Part shown: piece after piece, positions 10,988 to 21,179 of the stretch | Layout of the letters: each line of letters opens with the position of its first letter | How positions within the stretch are numbered: position 1 is the stretch's first letter | Source: Euglena gracilis | Taxonomy: Eukaryota > Euglenida > Euglenophyceae > Euglenales | DNA length: 64,000 bases | NCBI GenBank assembly: GCA_039621445.1 | Contig: CP154956.1 | Coordinates: 47,225,291-47,289,290 of the forward strand | Reading direction: 5' to 3' | Notes under the pieces: generated by a model | Databases searched by the model: none | What the model was told of the DNA's origin: nothing | The model's input: only the letters and a program-made list of their open reading frames with translations | Translations under genes and position numbers: made by a program

Positions 10988-11221
10988 AAACCCCCCCCCC
11001 TAATAGAAGCACGGGTGCGCTTATGGCGGACCGCCGCCTCCGGCAGCGGGGGGTGCGCTTCTACTTGGACCCTAGCTGCGCGATTTTTGTTGATTTCTTT
11101 TAGAAATCCCATCAAAAAGGGGGTGCGCTTGTAGCGGGCCGCCGCCTTCGACGGCGGGGGGTGCGCTTTTATTTGGACCCTGCGCTTGTAGCGGCCCCGT
11201 GCTTCCATTAGGGGGGGGGTT
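10988..11221. repeat. 234-bp inverted-repeat element (TAATAGAAGCACGG ends)
   Basis: The left terminus is a C run plus CTAATAGAAGCACGGG. The right terminus is its near-perfect reverse complement (CCCCGTGCTTCCATTAGGGG). The interior holds two GTGCGCTT(C/T)TA(C/T)TTGGACCCT units and two GCCGCC..GGCGG hairpins. It lies inside TGCATG-type simple sequence, so a target duplication cannot be judged. Confidence 0.7.
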
Positions 11222-11411
11222 ATGCATGCATGTGTGGATGGATGGATGGATGGATGCATGCATAGGTGCATGCATGGATGCATGTACGTATGTATCTATG
11301 TGTATGTGTGTTTTTGCATGTATGGATATGGATGTCTGTATGTGCTTATGTATGTATGTGTGTGTATGTAAGCATGAATGGATGTACGTGTGTAAATGTG
11401 TATGTACAGGG
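11222..11411. repeat. GGAT/ATGT tandem tract
   Basis: GGATGGATGGAT units followed by ATGTGTATGT units. The Met/Cys/Val-rich reading frames here are repeat translations. Confidence 0.85.
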
Positions 11412-11928
11412 TTGCCGTTTATTAATTTTTTTTTCAAAAGCTCTGTAAAAAACCGTGTTTTTTTTGAAAGTACAAAATTTTGATTTTTTCTGTTTAAAAT
11501 ACCAACTTCTTTAAAAAAAACCAACTCCAAGAAACCATTTTTTTTTGAAATCGACAAAAAAAATTGGTCAAAAGGGGGAAAAAATGCCATAATCATGGAG
11601 TGTCATTTTTTAGGGCAAATGCTCAGGTGAAGATTTGTCCACAATGTTTGAAAATTGAAGTGAAATTAGGATTTCCCATGTCAAGATTTGGATTTCGGCG
11701 TCAAAATTAGGAGTGTCCACATTGTTTGTCAAAAATATTTTTTTCAAATTTTTTCTCAGTACCCTCGATGACGTTTTTTCCCCAAAAAATATTCCCCCAT
11801 AAATGACATGGTTTAAATATCACAAATTCTTTATACTGGCATATTTTTTTAAAAAAACCGTGATTTTTTGTTTTGAAAAAGGAACAGACTGTCAGTTTTG
11901 TGTATGTACATATGTTTGTCTGTTTGTA

Positions 11929-12008
11929 TGTGTGGATGGATGGATGGATGGATGGATGATGGATGAATGGATGGATGGATTGATTGATGGATGGATGGAT
12001 AGGTGTAC
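11929..12008. repeat. GGAT tetranucleotide microsatellite
   Basis: About 18 interrupted GGAT units. The Asp-Gly-Trp-Met reading frame is an artefact of the repeat. Confidence 0.9.
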
Positions 12009-12119
12009 GTATGTCTGGATGTTCAGGTCCATACAAGTTTGAACTGTGGCTTTGTTTCTGCATTGCCTGTTACAATTTACTCTGCCGTTTTTCAGACCTG
12101 TCTTTTTGCTGTCCCACAG

Positions 12120-12219
12120 GTGGACTTTATGCAGGGTTTAATTTCCGACCAGTGACAGGGTCCCTCCCCCTGGCTGAGTATGCTGCAGTGCCAGAGTTTG
12201 AGGGAGTGGCAGAGGACAG
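12120..12219 (+). CDS. Host gene 2, probable exon 3
   Basis: This segment follows a strong acceptor (TTTTTGCTGTCCCACAG). In the phase set by the preceding exon it reads GGLYAGFNFRPVTGSLPLAE and YAAVPEFEGVAEDR. A donor GTCGTC at 12220 or GTGCCA near 12188 is possible. Only the latter keeps phase with the exon at 12553. Aromatic/glycine-rich start and acidic end; family not recognised. Confidence 0.45.
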
Positions 12220-12552
12220 GTCGTCGCAAAAGCTGGAGGGAAACCCACGGGAGGGGGGGTCCTGTCAGCCAGGCGGCCTTTTTCCAACCATAAACCCCCA
12301 TCAGCGAATTTCAACTCCTGTCAAGACACCCCAAGGGCCACTGGACAGTGACGGATTTTTCGCCCTCAAAGGTTCAAGATAGGGGCCGATAATGGGCAAC
12401 AATGGCTTGAGAATGGGCTGCCCACCCTCCATTTTGGATGAAAGAAACCCTTTTTTTTTTGTTTGTCCCCTTGGGACCACTTTCAGCCTGGTACAGCATT
12501 CTTTTCCCAGCCAGCCCAAGTTTCCAGCCCCCGAGCCGGACCCACCTGAAAG

Positions 12553-12687
12553 TCGTTAAACGGCAACCTGGCGGAGGAGTGGCTTGGGTTGCTGCTGCAG
12601 AAGAAAGCCACGGCCGTCCTGGAGCTCATGCACGCTGCGCTGTTGAAGGATTGGTCTGCAGAGAAGCTTCTTGAGGCGGTGGACAAG
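12553..12687 (+). CDS. Host gene 2, exon 4 (amphipathic helices)
   Basis: Bounded by an AG at 12551-12552 and a GTAGTT donor, exactly 45 codons, phase 0 at both ends. It reads LNGNLAEEWLGLLLQKKATA, then VLELMHAALLKDWSAEKLLE and AVDK. The leucine periodicity predicts two or three amphipathic helices, reminiscent of the helical half of exon 1. The stop just upstream in frame (TGA at 12547) fixes the 5' boundary closely. Confidence 0.6.
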
Positions 12688-12689
12688 GT

Positions 12690-14045
12690 AGTTGTGTGTC
12701 AGGCGCATGTGGTTGTCCCCCTAACATTGTGCAATTCCCCATATGGTTTCTACCATCCGGGTAAAATGTGGGGACTTTGATCCCAGAGTAATGCAGGTGA
12801 TGTGCTTTGTTTTCTTTTGGGGATTCTGGTCCCAGATTTAACTACAGAAAAACAAAGGCTGGAATTTACCTATTTGAGTGTGCGCACCAAAAGAAGATTT
12901 AAAATTCTGCTTGGATCCAGAGCCTGCGCATATCTGTGAGGAACACACCTCGCCCATAGACTGAGTTCTTGTGCTTGGACATAACCATGTTTCTGTGTGT
13001 TCATTTTGCCAACTTTGAACCCTGAAAATTAATCTCTTGTGCCGCAAAAATGCGATTGAACGGTATTTAAGTTTTTTAACATTGGGTTTCGGTTTGCAAG
13101 CTAAGGGCACAAAAGAATGCCCCAAACAGTGCTCTGCCCGAATGCCCCAAACGGTGCCCCTGCCTTCTTGAACTCCAGCCACCACAAATTCCCAAAAAAA
13201 ATTGCAAGGAAGGGCACAGCCAATGCCAAAGAGGACCCGGCCGCTCTCACTGTCCTCTGGGGTGAACAAGGTTTACGTTCTTTTATTCAATGGTGTGCAT
13301 CCCAGAGTTGCCTTGAAGGCAAGGCACCACCCCCCCCTCTGGACGTTGGGAAAAGGTGTCTGGACCCCCATCCCACCTCCTTGGCAGGTTCCAAAAGTAG
13401 CGAAGACACGTTCTTGGCCTACTCCTGTTCGGTCCATCCCTGACGTTTTATTTTTGTGTGTTGAAACTCAGCTTCAACATTTTGCCTGTAGATTTCTAGC
13501 ATAAATAGGTAAATTTCTCAAACAGGTGGACCCCATGGGCAAATTGGAGGGCTTTAGTGAGAGGGTTGGGACAAGGATGATTTTCCAACTTTCATCCTCA
13601 TCCACTATTGCCCATTCCTTCAGCGGGCGAAATATTTTGTTTGGCTTTTTGTGGGTCAAATGTCAGAGCTGCATGATGAAAGATCGAAGTTTTTTTTTTA
13701 ACAGAATACCAAAAGTGCAAGGGAAGATTTCAAAAAAAAATACCACATTGAGGGATATCAAGGATGCTGCAACCTTCTCACCGCAGTAGATTCGGTCAGC
13801 GCTGCCTCTTTCGTAAACTGCCTTGATTTTTTTTGGCGAATTCACATGAAGGTGTCAACACAGGAAACATTTCCCTCTGAAATAAACAAACATAAATGTC
13901 TAAAAATCTCGCGTGGATTTTCGGTTTGTGGCACATTTTTTTTTTGGAAAGGCCTGGTGGTTCAACAGGTGGTTCAACGGGTGGAAGGTCTCCTCTGATT
14001 TTCGATCGCGATGGAATATCATGGCAGAGCCATTTTCACATCCTT
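12690..14045. other. Intron of host gene 2, nothing firm
   Basis: No exon could be supported. The sequence lacks the G/C-run elements common elsewhere. Open patches at 13202-13290 and 13526-13680 have no matching splice phases. Confidence 0.4.
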
Positions 14046-14050
14046 GGCAG

Positions 14051-14152
14051 GCGCTGCGCGTCATCGGAGGGCTTCGTGATGGGGAGTACGATGCCGCAGT
14101 GCAGTCCAACCGTCGGGTGGACCAGCCCCCCGGCCTCGAGTTCATTTTTTTG
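14051..14152 (+). CDS. Host gene 2, exon 5
   Basis: The acceptor is CATCCTTGGCAG and the exon starts in phase 0, as the exon at 12553 requires. It reads ALRVIGGLRDGEYDAAVQSN and RRVDQPPGLEFIFL, then meets GTGCTC in phase 0. The high local GC compared with the flanking intron supports coding. Function unknown. Confidence 0.55.
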
Positions 14153-14212
14153 GTGCTCGGTGTGCATGGATGGTGCATGAAACGAATGTGTTCCACTCCT
14201 TGAGATCCCGAA

Positions 14213-14313
14213 AGAGGATCCCATCCTGTGGCCCAATCGGAAGTTTGTTCTTTGTTTACCTCTCTGAAGACGACCTTGCACAAGAATTGTTTATGTTTGT
14301 GGAGGGCACATGA
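14213..14313 (+). CDS. Host gene 2, probable exon 6
   Basis: After CCCGAAAG at about 14212 one frame reads RIPSCGPIGSLFFVYLSEDD and LAQELFMFVEG before a TGA. The hydrophobic strand followed by an acidic helix looks like folded protein. A GT donor inside ATGTTTGTGGAGG is the likely end. Phase to the next exon is unresolved. Confidence 0.4.
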
Positions 14314-14448
14314 GCCTGATGTGTGCAAGGTTCTCCTGGTGGAGAAATCTTTCGAAATCCCTGGGTCAAATGTTTGTGCGCTCTGGGGAGGTTCTGAGCA
14401 TTTTTGTGCACTGCATATTTCGGGGGCTTTGTTGCATCTTGCCCGCAG

Positions 14449-14567
14449 GGAATGAGGCAGACGTGGAGGGGAAAGTGAGGCTAATCTTTGATGGATTTCA
14501 GAGCCGTGTCATTGCATTTCATCTTGCCATTGTGAACATGAAGGAGATCGCTATTGTGGAAAGATGA
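14449..14567 (+). CDS. Host gene 2, terminal exon
   Basis: The acceptor is GTTGCATCTTGCCCGCAG. The exon reads NEADVEGKVRLIFDGFQSRV and IAFHLAIVNMKEIAIVER, then TGA at 14565-14567. The Val/Ile alternation suggests beta strands at the C terminus. It ends about 230 bp before the DIRS-like element, so the element lies outside the gene. Confidence 0.55.
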
Positions 14568-14800
14568 TGTCACACCATGGAAACACCAGTGGGTCTCTGT
14601 GGACTGCTCCATGAAGTGCAACTAATTAGCAATTTTTTTTGTTTGAAAATCATGAGGTGATGAAAATTCACCCAATGCACCTAAATACACCTCGGGGCAC
14701 GTTAGGCTCCGCAATTTGCTCTTTTGAGGCAATGCCTGTCGTACTCCCTCGAGGCAAGCCGACCAGGGAGGAAGAGACACCGAGGGCGAAGCACAAAGAC

Positions 14801-14899
14801 ATTGTGAGGCCATGCCTTGCTCGCCGGCGGTTTGTTGTGATTGTTTCGGCGCGCTGGGTTAGGAGGTCCCGCCTAGTGCCGCCTCGCCGGAGTTGGCTG
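14801..14899. repeat. DIRS inverted terminal repeat, 3' side of element
   Basis: It starts ATTGTGAGGCCATGCCTTGC and ends GCCGGAGTTGGCTG. It matches the reverse complement of 19140-19239 with about eight mismatches. Outside it lies GGGCGAAGCACAAAGAC, a motif also found at 20813-20830, 21020 and 63077. Confidence 0.85.
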
Positions 14900-14982
14900 C
14901 ACTGTCTCGCGACCATGGCGCTGTTTCTTTGCCTGGGGGGTCCCCCCACCCTCCCCCCCCCCCTGGCCCCCATCTTCTGATC

Positions 14983-15013
14983 GAGGGCTCCGCACTTTTC
15001 CATTGTGAGGCCA
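14983..15013. repeat. DIRS internal complementary region
   Basis: GAGGGCTCCGCACTTTTCCA followed by TTGTGAGGCCA is the reverse complement, with about two mismatches, of 19226-19257, which spans the edge of the gag-side terminal repeat and the bases outside it. In DIRS elements such a region templates completion of the ends during replication. Confidence 0.7.
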
Positions 15014-15019
15014 GATTGT

Positions 15020-15560
15020 GCACTAAAAAAAGGGGGGCCAGGGCATTCTCCAAAGCTCCTTGGGCACCAAGTCTTTGATAGTGGGCTGTGAAAGCCTCCA
15101 CCCCCTTCCACTGCCCAATTTCAAATACTTCTTTGGCAGAAAGGCAAAATTTTTTGAGCAAACCAACCCCTGCCCCTCTGGTGGAGTGGGGTCCCCACAC
15201 CTGGGGGGGTACTCCCTTCTGGGCCAAAAAGTTTTTGGCGATAGAAGCAATGGTATCTGCCTTAATGGCTTTATAGGGGGGTTTTGGTGAAATCAGAAGG
15301 GGGCCCCCAGGTTTCACAAAGAAACGTGTTGCTGCCACATATGGCATCATTAAATGAAAGGGACTGATTTGGGGGCACTTGGGAATGGAGATAACTCTTT
15401 CCCATTTATGGAGTTTTTGACCTTTACGTTTAATTTTGATGTAGGGTTCCGACCTAACACACTGGTGGTTCTTTGGACCTGTGCCAAATAAGAACTTCTG
15501 TATAAACAGAGGATACGTGAACAGAAAATGAGTTGTGTACGTAATTGAAACATATCAGAG
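15020..15560 (-). pseudogene. Tyrosine recombinase (integrase) of the DIRS element
   Basis: The frame reads FGTGPKNHQCVRSEPYIKIK, KGQKLHKWERVISIPKCPQ, then an uninterrupted catalytic half containing WGPHSTRGAG (the H-x-x-R of tyrosine recombinases) and AFTAHYQRLG (candidate nucleophile Tyr). Tyrosine recombinases cut and rejoin DNA through that tyrosine. In DIRS elements they insert a circular DNA intermediate. Upstream, the N-terminal half is broken (a TGA near 15557 and a frame change further up). The C-terminal tail runs into the G-rich DNA of the internal complementary region. Confidence 0.75.
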
Positions 15561-15765
15561 GGCAGTGGGGACTTTGCCAGCCCCAGGAGGATTGGGAGGG
15601 GATCCCAGAATGCACCGTTATTTCTCCAGGTTTTGGTTCCAAAGCCTTTTATAAGGTGCCAACATGGCATGGAACCTCAGGCCTCCAAAGCCAGGGATCA
15701 AAAGCATAGCACTGTATGAATTGCGTGCTTGGGCCTTTGAAAATTGAAACAGTTGAATTAATGCG

Positions 15766-17016
15766 TCAACCACTTGGTCTGTGGTGGCTAGAGGGGGGGG
15801 GAACCCCCATTCTGTCCAAAATCACCCATAAAAGCGTAAAAGCACTTTGATAACGCTTTAAACTGGGGTTTCTGCCCAGGAAATCGTTAATGGATGAATT
15901 TTGTATTTGTTTCCCCTCCAGAATTTGCCTGAGCAAATCATGCAAAGCAGGGGCCACCTGGGGGGGTGGCATTTTTTCCCCCCTGCAATTGGTGAACATA
16001 CCCTTGTAAGGGGTGATTTTCAGGCAGGGGGTTCCTGGTACTTTCATTTTTATTAACTGGGGCCACCATGTGGCTGAATCCCAGTAGGGGGTGACCATCA
16101 AAACCTTGGCCTGTGGAAACATTTTTAATCTGGGGAGAAAATTTTGAATTACAGACCAGGGGGGGTTTGCATAAAGTCCCCCCATGTTGTCCAGTGGACA
16201 TTGTAGTGCATCAACTGCTGTGGCTTCCAAGTGAGGCCACCTGGCCATAAATTGTGGCAGCTTTTTATTGCCTGGTGAGGCAAAAAGGTCTGTTTTAGTG
16301 TTACATGATTTTTGAACTGCTGCCTCAGCCATTGAAAAAGTTGGGGGTCCAGGGAATAATCCCCCCTGTCCATTTCCCACCTGCTTATGGGGTCTGCCAG
16401 GCATTCTTTTGAAGGGACCCACCATACTTGCAGGTTTATGTTGTGTACCATGCACCATTTGAAAAATGGTCTCAGCATGGAATTGAAGGGGTCTTTTCTG
16501 CCCCCCCCCCTTTGTTAAGCAATAGTAAATTACTTGATTGTCCACTGACAGGGACACAGTTTCTCCTGGGTGGCTGAGGGTTTGTGCTGTGCTTATTGCT
16601 GCACTTAATTCTTTGACGTTTATGTGCAAAATGGAGTTTTCCCTCAAAATTCCTGCACGTTTTTGCCTGTTCGAATGTCCAGCCCCCCCCCAGGCATGGG
16701 TGCTGCTGTCTGAGTGCAACTCCCTGGTTGCACTTTGGGGGAAGGGTCTGTCCCCCCATGTGTCCATCAGAATTTTTATTTCTCTTAATTGGTCCTTTAT
16801 TCTTTGGGAAATGGGGTGTTTTGAGTCCCAGGGGGCTGTGGAATTTTCCACCAAAAAATTTGCCAGGGCTTCCGTAAACGCCCTTAGAAAGGGCAGGGCC
16901 ATTAGATTACAGCTGATTTGGCCCAAAATGGCAGCCAGTTGCCTTTTTGACATGTAACCTTTTTTCACCATTTTTCCCAGTTCCTTTTTTGATGTTTTTA
17001 TTTTCTGGCGGGGCAC
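15766..17016 (-). pseudogene. RNase H plus methyltransferase-like domain of the DIRS element
   Basis: The first third continues the RT thumb (SKRQLAAILGQISCNLMALP) and enters RNase H: HSDSSTHAWGGAG, NVKELSAAI and SVDNQVIYYCL supply the acidic residues. At the C10 run (16501-16510) the RNase H frame shifts: its continuation WWVPSKECLADPISRW is in the frame of 16149-16478. It shifts back near a second G/C run (about 16340-16370). The last third has TDLFASPGNKKLPQFMARWP and YANPPWSVI, the NPPW box of the Dam-like methyltransferase domain known from DIRS elements. Activity of that domain in retroelements is unproven. Confidence 0.75.
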
Positions 17017-17119
17017 CTGTGATTTTCCCTCTTGGAAGTTTAGTTGAAATCCAAGATGATTTACGATTTGGGTGGGCTGCAGGGTGGACTTTTTACATTG
17101 ATTTTGAATCCTGATTTGA

Positions 17120-18055
17120 TTAAATCACTGTGTTCAGGTGATTTTGTAAGATGTTTTGTGTTGGGGCCACCAGTAGAATGTCGTCCAGGTAAATAAATAC
17201 CTGGATACCCCTTTTTCTCCACAGCTTTTCGAGAGTTTTCGTTACTGACATGAAAAATTGGGGCATTACATTCAGGCCAAAACAGCCTGCCTGGAATTCC
17301 CAGGTCTGCCCCCCCACCTGATGTCTTAGAAATGGTCTTAGGGCCTGGCTTACTGGAATGTGGAAGTATGCATCTTTTAGGTCTATTTTTGCTGCCCAGT
17401 GGCCTTTTTCCAACACTGGAAAAATGTGCTGGATGTGATCCAGCTTGAAAGGTTTCACTTGAAACCTTTGATTGAATTCCCTGCAATCGCTTATTAATCT
17501 CCATTTTGTCTCCCCCCCCTCTGATTTTGAAATCAGAAACCAAGGGATTAGGTGCTGGGTGTTGGAATCCCTCACCCTCTTTACGGATCCAGATTTTTCG
17601 TAATCCTGCAGAATTTTTTCTGCTTGGTTTAGGTTTAAATTTGCCCTGGTTTTTGGGTGGGTGGACATTTGTGGTGGGCTGACCCAGGGGGGTTGACTGC
17701 CATCCCTGATTAGTTGCCATGTTTTTTGGGGGACATTTTTTGTCCACCATTTCAGGCTTTTTTTCAGCCTTTGATGGAGGGGGGTGTCTCCCCATTTTTT
17801 CTCCATGGAATTTATTTCCTGGATAAGATGATTTTGGGGAGGCTGTGCTGGGGGTGTTGGACACTGCACCCCTAGGTCCCCTAGGGCTTGGGCCCTTGGA
17901 AAACGATTTTTTTTCTGGGGGATGTGCATGCACTCTCTCCCTCCCTGCTCACCTCTCTGGAGGATCTTGTTGTTGGAAGACGTACCATAGGGCTTAATGC
18001 CCCTGTTTGGCCTATCTGGTCTTCTCCATGTAGATGTGGTTGGTTGACATACCAT
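17120..18055 (-). CDS. Reverse transcriptase of the DIRS element
   Basis: Open frame with clear RT blocks in order: KWRLISDCREFNQRF, WAAKIDLKDAYFHIPVS (first catalytic Asp), CFGLNVMPQFFMSVTKTL, and QVFIYLDDILLVA, the YLDD active site with the paired aspartates. The sequence style (IDLKDAYFHI, FIYLDDIL) is that of DIRS and Ty3-like enzymes rather than non-LTR elements. The frame stops shortly after the YLDD block; the next part is in the frame of 17061-17933 and then 15766-17016, so the polyprotein is interrupted once or twice. Confidence 0.85.
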   Translation of the reverse strand: MVCQPTTSTWRRPDRPNRGIKPYGTSSNNKILQRGEQGGRECMHIPQKKNRFPRAQALGDLGVQCPTPPAQPPQNHLIQEINSMEKKWGDTPLHQRLKKSLKWWTKNVPQKTWQLIRDGSQPPWVSPPQMSTHPKTRANLNLNQAEKILQDYEKSGSVKRVRDSNTQHLIPWFLISKSEGGETKWRLISDCREFNQRFQVKPFKLDHIQHIFPVLEKGHWAAKIDLKDAYFHIPVSQALRPFLRHQVGGQTWEFQAGCFGLNVMPQFFMSVTKTLEKLWRKRGIQVFIYLDDILLVAPTQNILQNHLNTVI

Positions 18056-18982
18056 AGGGGCCTCTGTGGGTCCCCCCCTTGATTGAACAATCGGGACTTG
18101 AGAAATAAGTGTGGAGGGGTTCCTGCCCCTCCCTCCAAAATGGCCACTGTTGGTCCCTTTTCCTCCTCAGGCTGGGTCATTAAAAGGGCCACTTGGGTCC
18201 CTTTTCCCCCTTTTTTGCAGAGGTCCTCTGTGGGTTTCTCGGGGGATTTCTCCAGCAGCTTTCTTAGCTTCTTGGTGGCCACTGTGGGGGTACACCCTGC
18301 TGGTTGGGGATGATGTCCCTTAGCTTCTTGGTGTCCACCCTCCTGGCCTCCAAGGCCTCCATGTATAAATCTTTTTCCATAATCCATCTGTTGGTCTTCC
18401 AGGCCTTGAGTTCTTCTTGGCCTCCAACCCCACTGAAATCTGGGGGGCTGCTGTCGCCCCCCCTTTCCCCCCTGACAGGGGCTGTTGTGTAAGATGAATT
18501 GGGGGGGCTTGACAGACCTTTTCTGCCCCTTCCCGAGGGGATTTGCTTGTCAAACTGGCCCCCCCATGGCCCCTATAATGGTGACCTCCTTGGCCTTGAT
18601 TCCATCTCCCCAGCTTTTGGCCAATTTGTGTACAGGCGACTGGGGGCCTTTGGTGGAAATGCCCCTGCTCTGTGGGCTTTGGATGTCCAGTTCTGAAGCA
18701 TTTTGGGCCTCCATGGCCCATCCTTTGCCCACTAAGGGCTTGGGCTGACTTCTGTTTTCTGGGCCTTCTGGCCACAGTGGTCCAAGGACCGTGGCCGTCA
18801 CTGGGGGGGTTTTTGGGCTGGGAAATTTCTGGGGTGGGGGTCTGGGTGGGAAGAACGGCCACGGTTTGCCACGTGTCGACCGCATCTCCAAGTTCTCCAG
18901 CTGCTGCGACCTCTGCTCCAGGACGTCCGCGGCCATGAAATTCCATCAATTTCTTCTCGACTGCATTGCTCATTGAAGTCAA
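17881..18982 (-). pseudogene. gag-like region of the DIRS element
   Basis: The ATG at 18982 opens a Gly/Pro/Lys-rich frame (MTSMSNAVEKKLMEFHGRGR onward) ending at 18320. The overlapping frame 18387-17881 continues with similar composition (KKLRKLLEKSPEKPTEDLCK). No zinc knuckle is obvious. The first roughly 150 bp are homologous to plus-strand sequence at 20610-20760, which identifies that block as a second DIRS-derived copy. By position it is the ORF1/gag of the element; no family motif confirms it. Confidence 0.55.
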
Positions 18983-19139
18983 ATTTGAAATTTGAGATTT
19001 GATAATTGACTTTTGAGTTGATATTCGTCTGGTTCGTGTCCTTCTCGATATGGAATTGATATTGACTTCTTTTCTTGGCTCTTCTTCGTTCGTGAACTCT
19101 TTTCCCTTCTTCTGGGTTGTCGAAGGGCAATTTAAGAAT

Positions 19140-19239
19140 CAGCCAACTCGGGCGAGGCGGCGCTGAGCAGGACATCCTAACCCAGCGCACCGAAACAATC
19201 ACAACAAACCCCCGGCGAGCAAGGCATGGCCTCACAATG
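19140..19239. repeat. DIRS inverted terminal repeat, gag side
   Basis: CAGCCAACTCGGGCGAGGCG at 19140 through GGCATGGCCTCACAAT, the reverse complement of 14801-14899. Immediately outside lies GGTAAAGTGCGGAGCCCGAG, which pairs with the internal complementary region. Confidence 0.85.
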
Positions 19240-19265
19240 GTAAAGTGCGGAGCCCGAGGTGTCCG

Positions 19266-20372
19266 TGGTTCGCTTGCGGTGTTGTCTTTCCCAACGTTTT
19301 TTTTTTTGGTGCTTCTTACGGCTTTTTACCTTTGCCGGAACAGGCGCTGGCGCTGTATTCGTTAGGTTGAGCGTTGTGTTGCGCCTGTGCCGGCGTTGGC
19401 TGGTCTTTTGAAGATGCTGCAAAAACTTCGGCAGAGGGCGGCGCGAGATGCAGAACTACTGACCACTCCGGCGCCACACTTTTGTTGGCTGAGGTCCTTC
19501 TTTCAGGGACGGGGGTTGTTGGTGTTTTGTCCGTGTTTCCTAATCCTTTTTGTTTCCAGAGTCGGCGGATCCTACGCCCTTTGGTCCACGATAGGGGGAA
19601 AATGGCCTCAAAGATTACAGCGAAGCTGTGATTCTTTCGTCTGAGGGGCACGTGCGCAACGAGGCTTGCACGGTTGTGCACGACCTCTTGAAGCACACCG
19701 CCGCTGAAACCCTCCCGGCCGTCTTAAAATCGGGCCAGACATTGATTGGAGGAGGATGGGGAAGCACAAAGTGCGCCATTGCGATGGGAGTCTCACATGC
19801 ATTGCCCTGGCGAGCTCCCCCTTCGCCGGTTACCTAAACGCATTCGTTTGCAGTATCGCGCTCGTCTCGAGCCTCGAAGTGGTGTTAGCGGGGATGTCGG
19901 ACAAGTGTGCGGTCGTGGCTTTTCACTACATATGACATTACCCACAAATGCTCTAAGTCGCATTTCCCCACCCGCACAGGTTCGAAACATTGTAAAAGGA
20001 AGTGTGCAAAGAGCAGTCTACCCCCCAAGAGGGGCTTTGGCAGCTCGTATACCAGTTACAATGGCGGGGAAAAGGCGCTGGAAAAGGCAGAAGTTTTGGG
20101 GCCAAAGGACGCGGGCTTGGCTACGAAACCCTCTTGCGCCATTCATCCCCAACTTGGACTAAGATTTCCACAAGACCTGGAGAAGAGCGTCGTCATCAGC
20201 ATCCTGACAGCCGGATTGAAGCTTACTGGAACATGTTGGTCAACATGTTCCATGCATGGCTGGTTGGGTAGCCCCTCAACTCGTCGCAATTTGAGGCGGT
20301 CATTCCCCGCCAAAAAAGCTCAGAGGACAGAGAAAGCAAATTTCACCAATAATCGGACAGCGGCACAACAGC
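19266..20372. other. Spacer between two head-to-head DIRS copies
   Basis: About 1.1 kb with several overlapping basic reading frames (for example a Gly/Arg/Lys-rich one at 20002-20271), none recognisable. A Cys/His cluster (THKCSKSHFP, KHCKRKC) occurs in one frame near 19937-20000 but has no proper zinc-knuckle spacing. It could be further retroelement remains. Confidence 0.35.
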
Positions 20373-21065
20373 GGGACACCTCGGGCTCCGCACTTTGCCC
20401 TTGTGAGGTGGTACCTTCGCCGGCGGTCTGTTGTGCGCATTGTGACGCGTTGCTGCTGAGTGCCTTTCTTCGCTGGAGTTTGCTCATCCCTAACTTTCCC
20501 TTCGAACACAGAAATTTCGCCAACAAAATTGGAGGACACCAAGACCATACACCATCAATATCAGGAACCTTCAGAACTTGGACGAATATAAAGCTCAGAA
20601 GAAGAAAATCAATTTTGAAACATGGCGGTGATGCAGTGGGGAAGAAAGTGTAATTCTCAATTAGATACCCTGGAGCCCTTACAGAGCATGCAGCGTCGGC
20701 CGGAGAACCTGGAGGTGCGGTGTCAGCGTGGCGAACCGTGGCCAACACTGACAGTCTTTGTCGCACTCCCCCGAGAGCCCCCGAAGGGGGGGGAAGGGAC
20801 ACCGACGGCGAAGCACATAGCCCATGCGAGCCCTCGGTGTCCCTTCCGCCCTCGTCGTTCCCCCCCTCGAGGGAGTGCGACGCCTCCGCCCCGCCCCCAT
20901 TCGGGGTGCGGATTTGGCGTCATTTTTGGGGCCCTGCGGGAGTTCGCCCACGAGGGAATAGCCCCCCTCTTCCCCCCCCCGGGAAGCGCATATGTCGTAC
21001 CCCCCGTAAAACCAGCAAGGGCGAAGCACAAGGCATGGCCTCAAGGGGGGGGAAAGTGCGGAGCG
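20373..21065 (+). mobile_element. Internally deleted DIRS derivative
   Basis: It begins GGACACCTCGGGCTCCGCAC, the sequence found outside the gag-side terminus of the main element, followed by a diverged terminal repeat (TTCGCCGGCGGTCTGTTGTG). The segment 20610-20760 matches the start of the main element's gag region. The right end (20797-21065) contains GACGGCGAAGCACA and GGCGAAGCACAAGGCATGGC followed by GAAAGTGCGGAGC, the terminal/complementary-region words. RT, RNase H and recombinase are absent. It lies head-to-head with the main copy. Confidence 0.65.
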
Positions 21066-21179
21066 CAGCTTTATCGGGCTCCCTGTTTTGGGGGTTGGTA
21101 AGGCCCTTGGGGCTTTCCCCCCTCCTCTACGATTGTTGTTTTTTTTGGGTGTCCACCCCAAACTGCCAACCAAACTGAG

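Larger units (their letters stand above)
14801..19239 (-). mobile_element. DIRS-like tyrosine-recombinase retrotransposon, degenerate
   Basis: A 4.4-kb element on the minus strand is bounded by 100-bp inverted repeats. It carries, in element order, a gag-like region (about 18982-17880), reverse transcriptase (18055-17120), RNase H plus a methyltransferase-like domain (17016-15766) and a tyrosine recombinase (about 15560-15020). A short internal region at 14983-15013 is complementary to sequence at the outer edge of the gag-side terminal repeat. This set (RT, RNase H, MT-like domain, tyrosine recombinase, inverted termini, internal complementary region) defines the DIRS group. Several frame changes, often at G/C runs, make this copy non-functional as read. 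Confidence 0.85.

Noticed and set aside
475-14567. Joining host genes 1 and 2 as one gene, or assigning either to a ciliary protein family
   Set aside because: A new signal-peptide-like start at 8877 argues for two genes, and the resemblance to ciliary coiled-coil proteins is only compositional.
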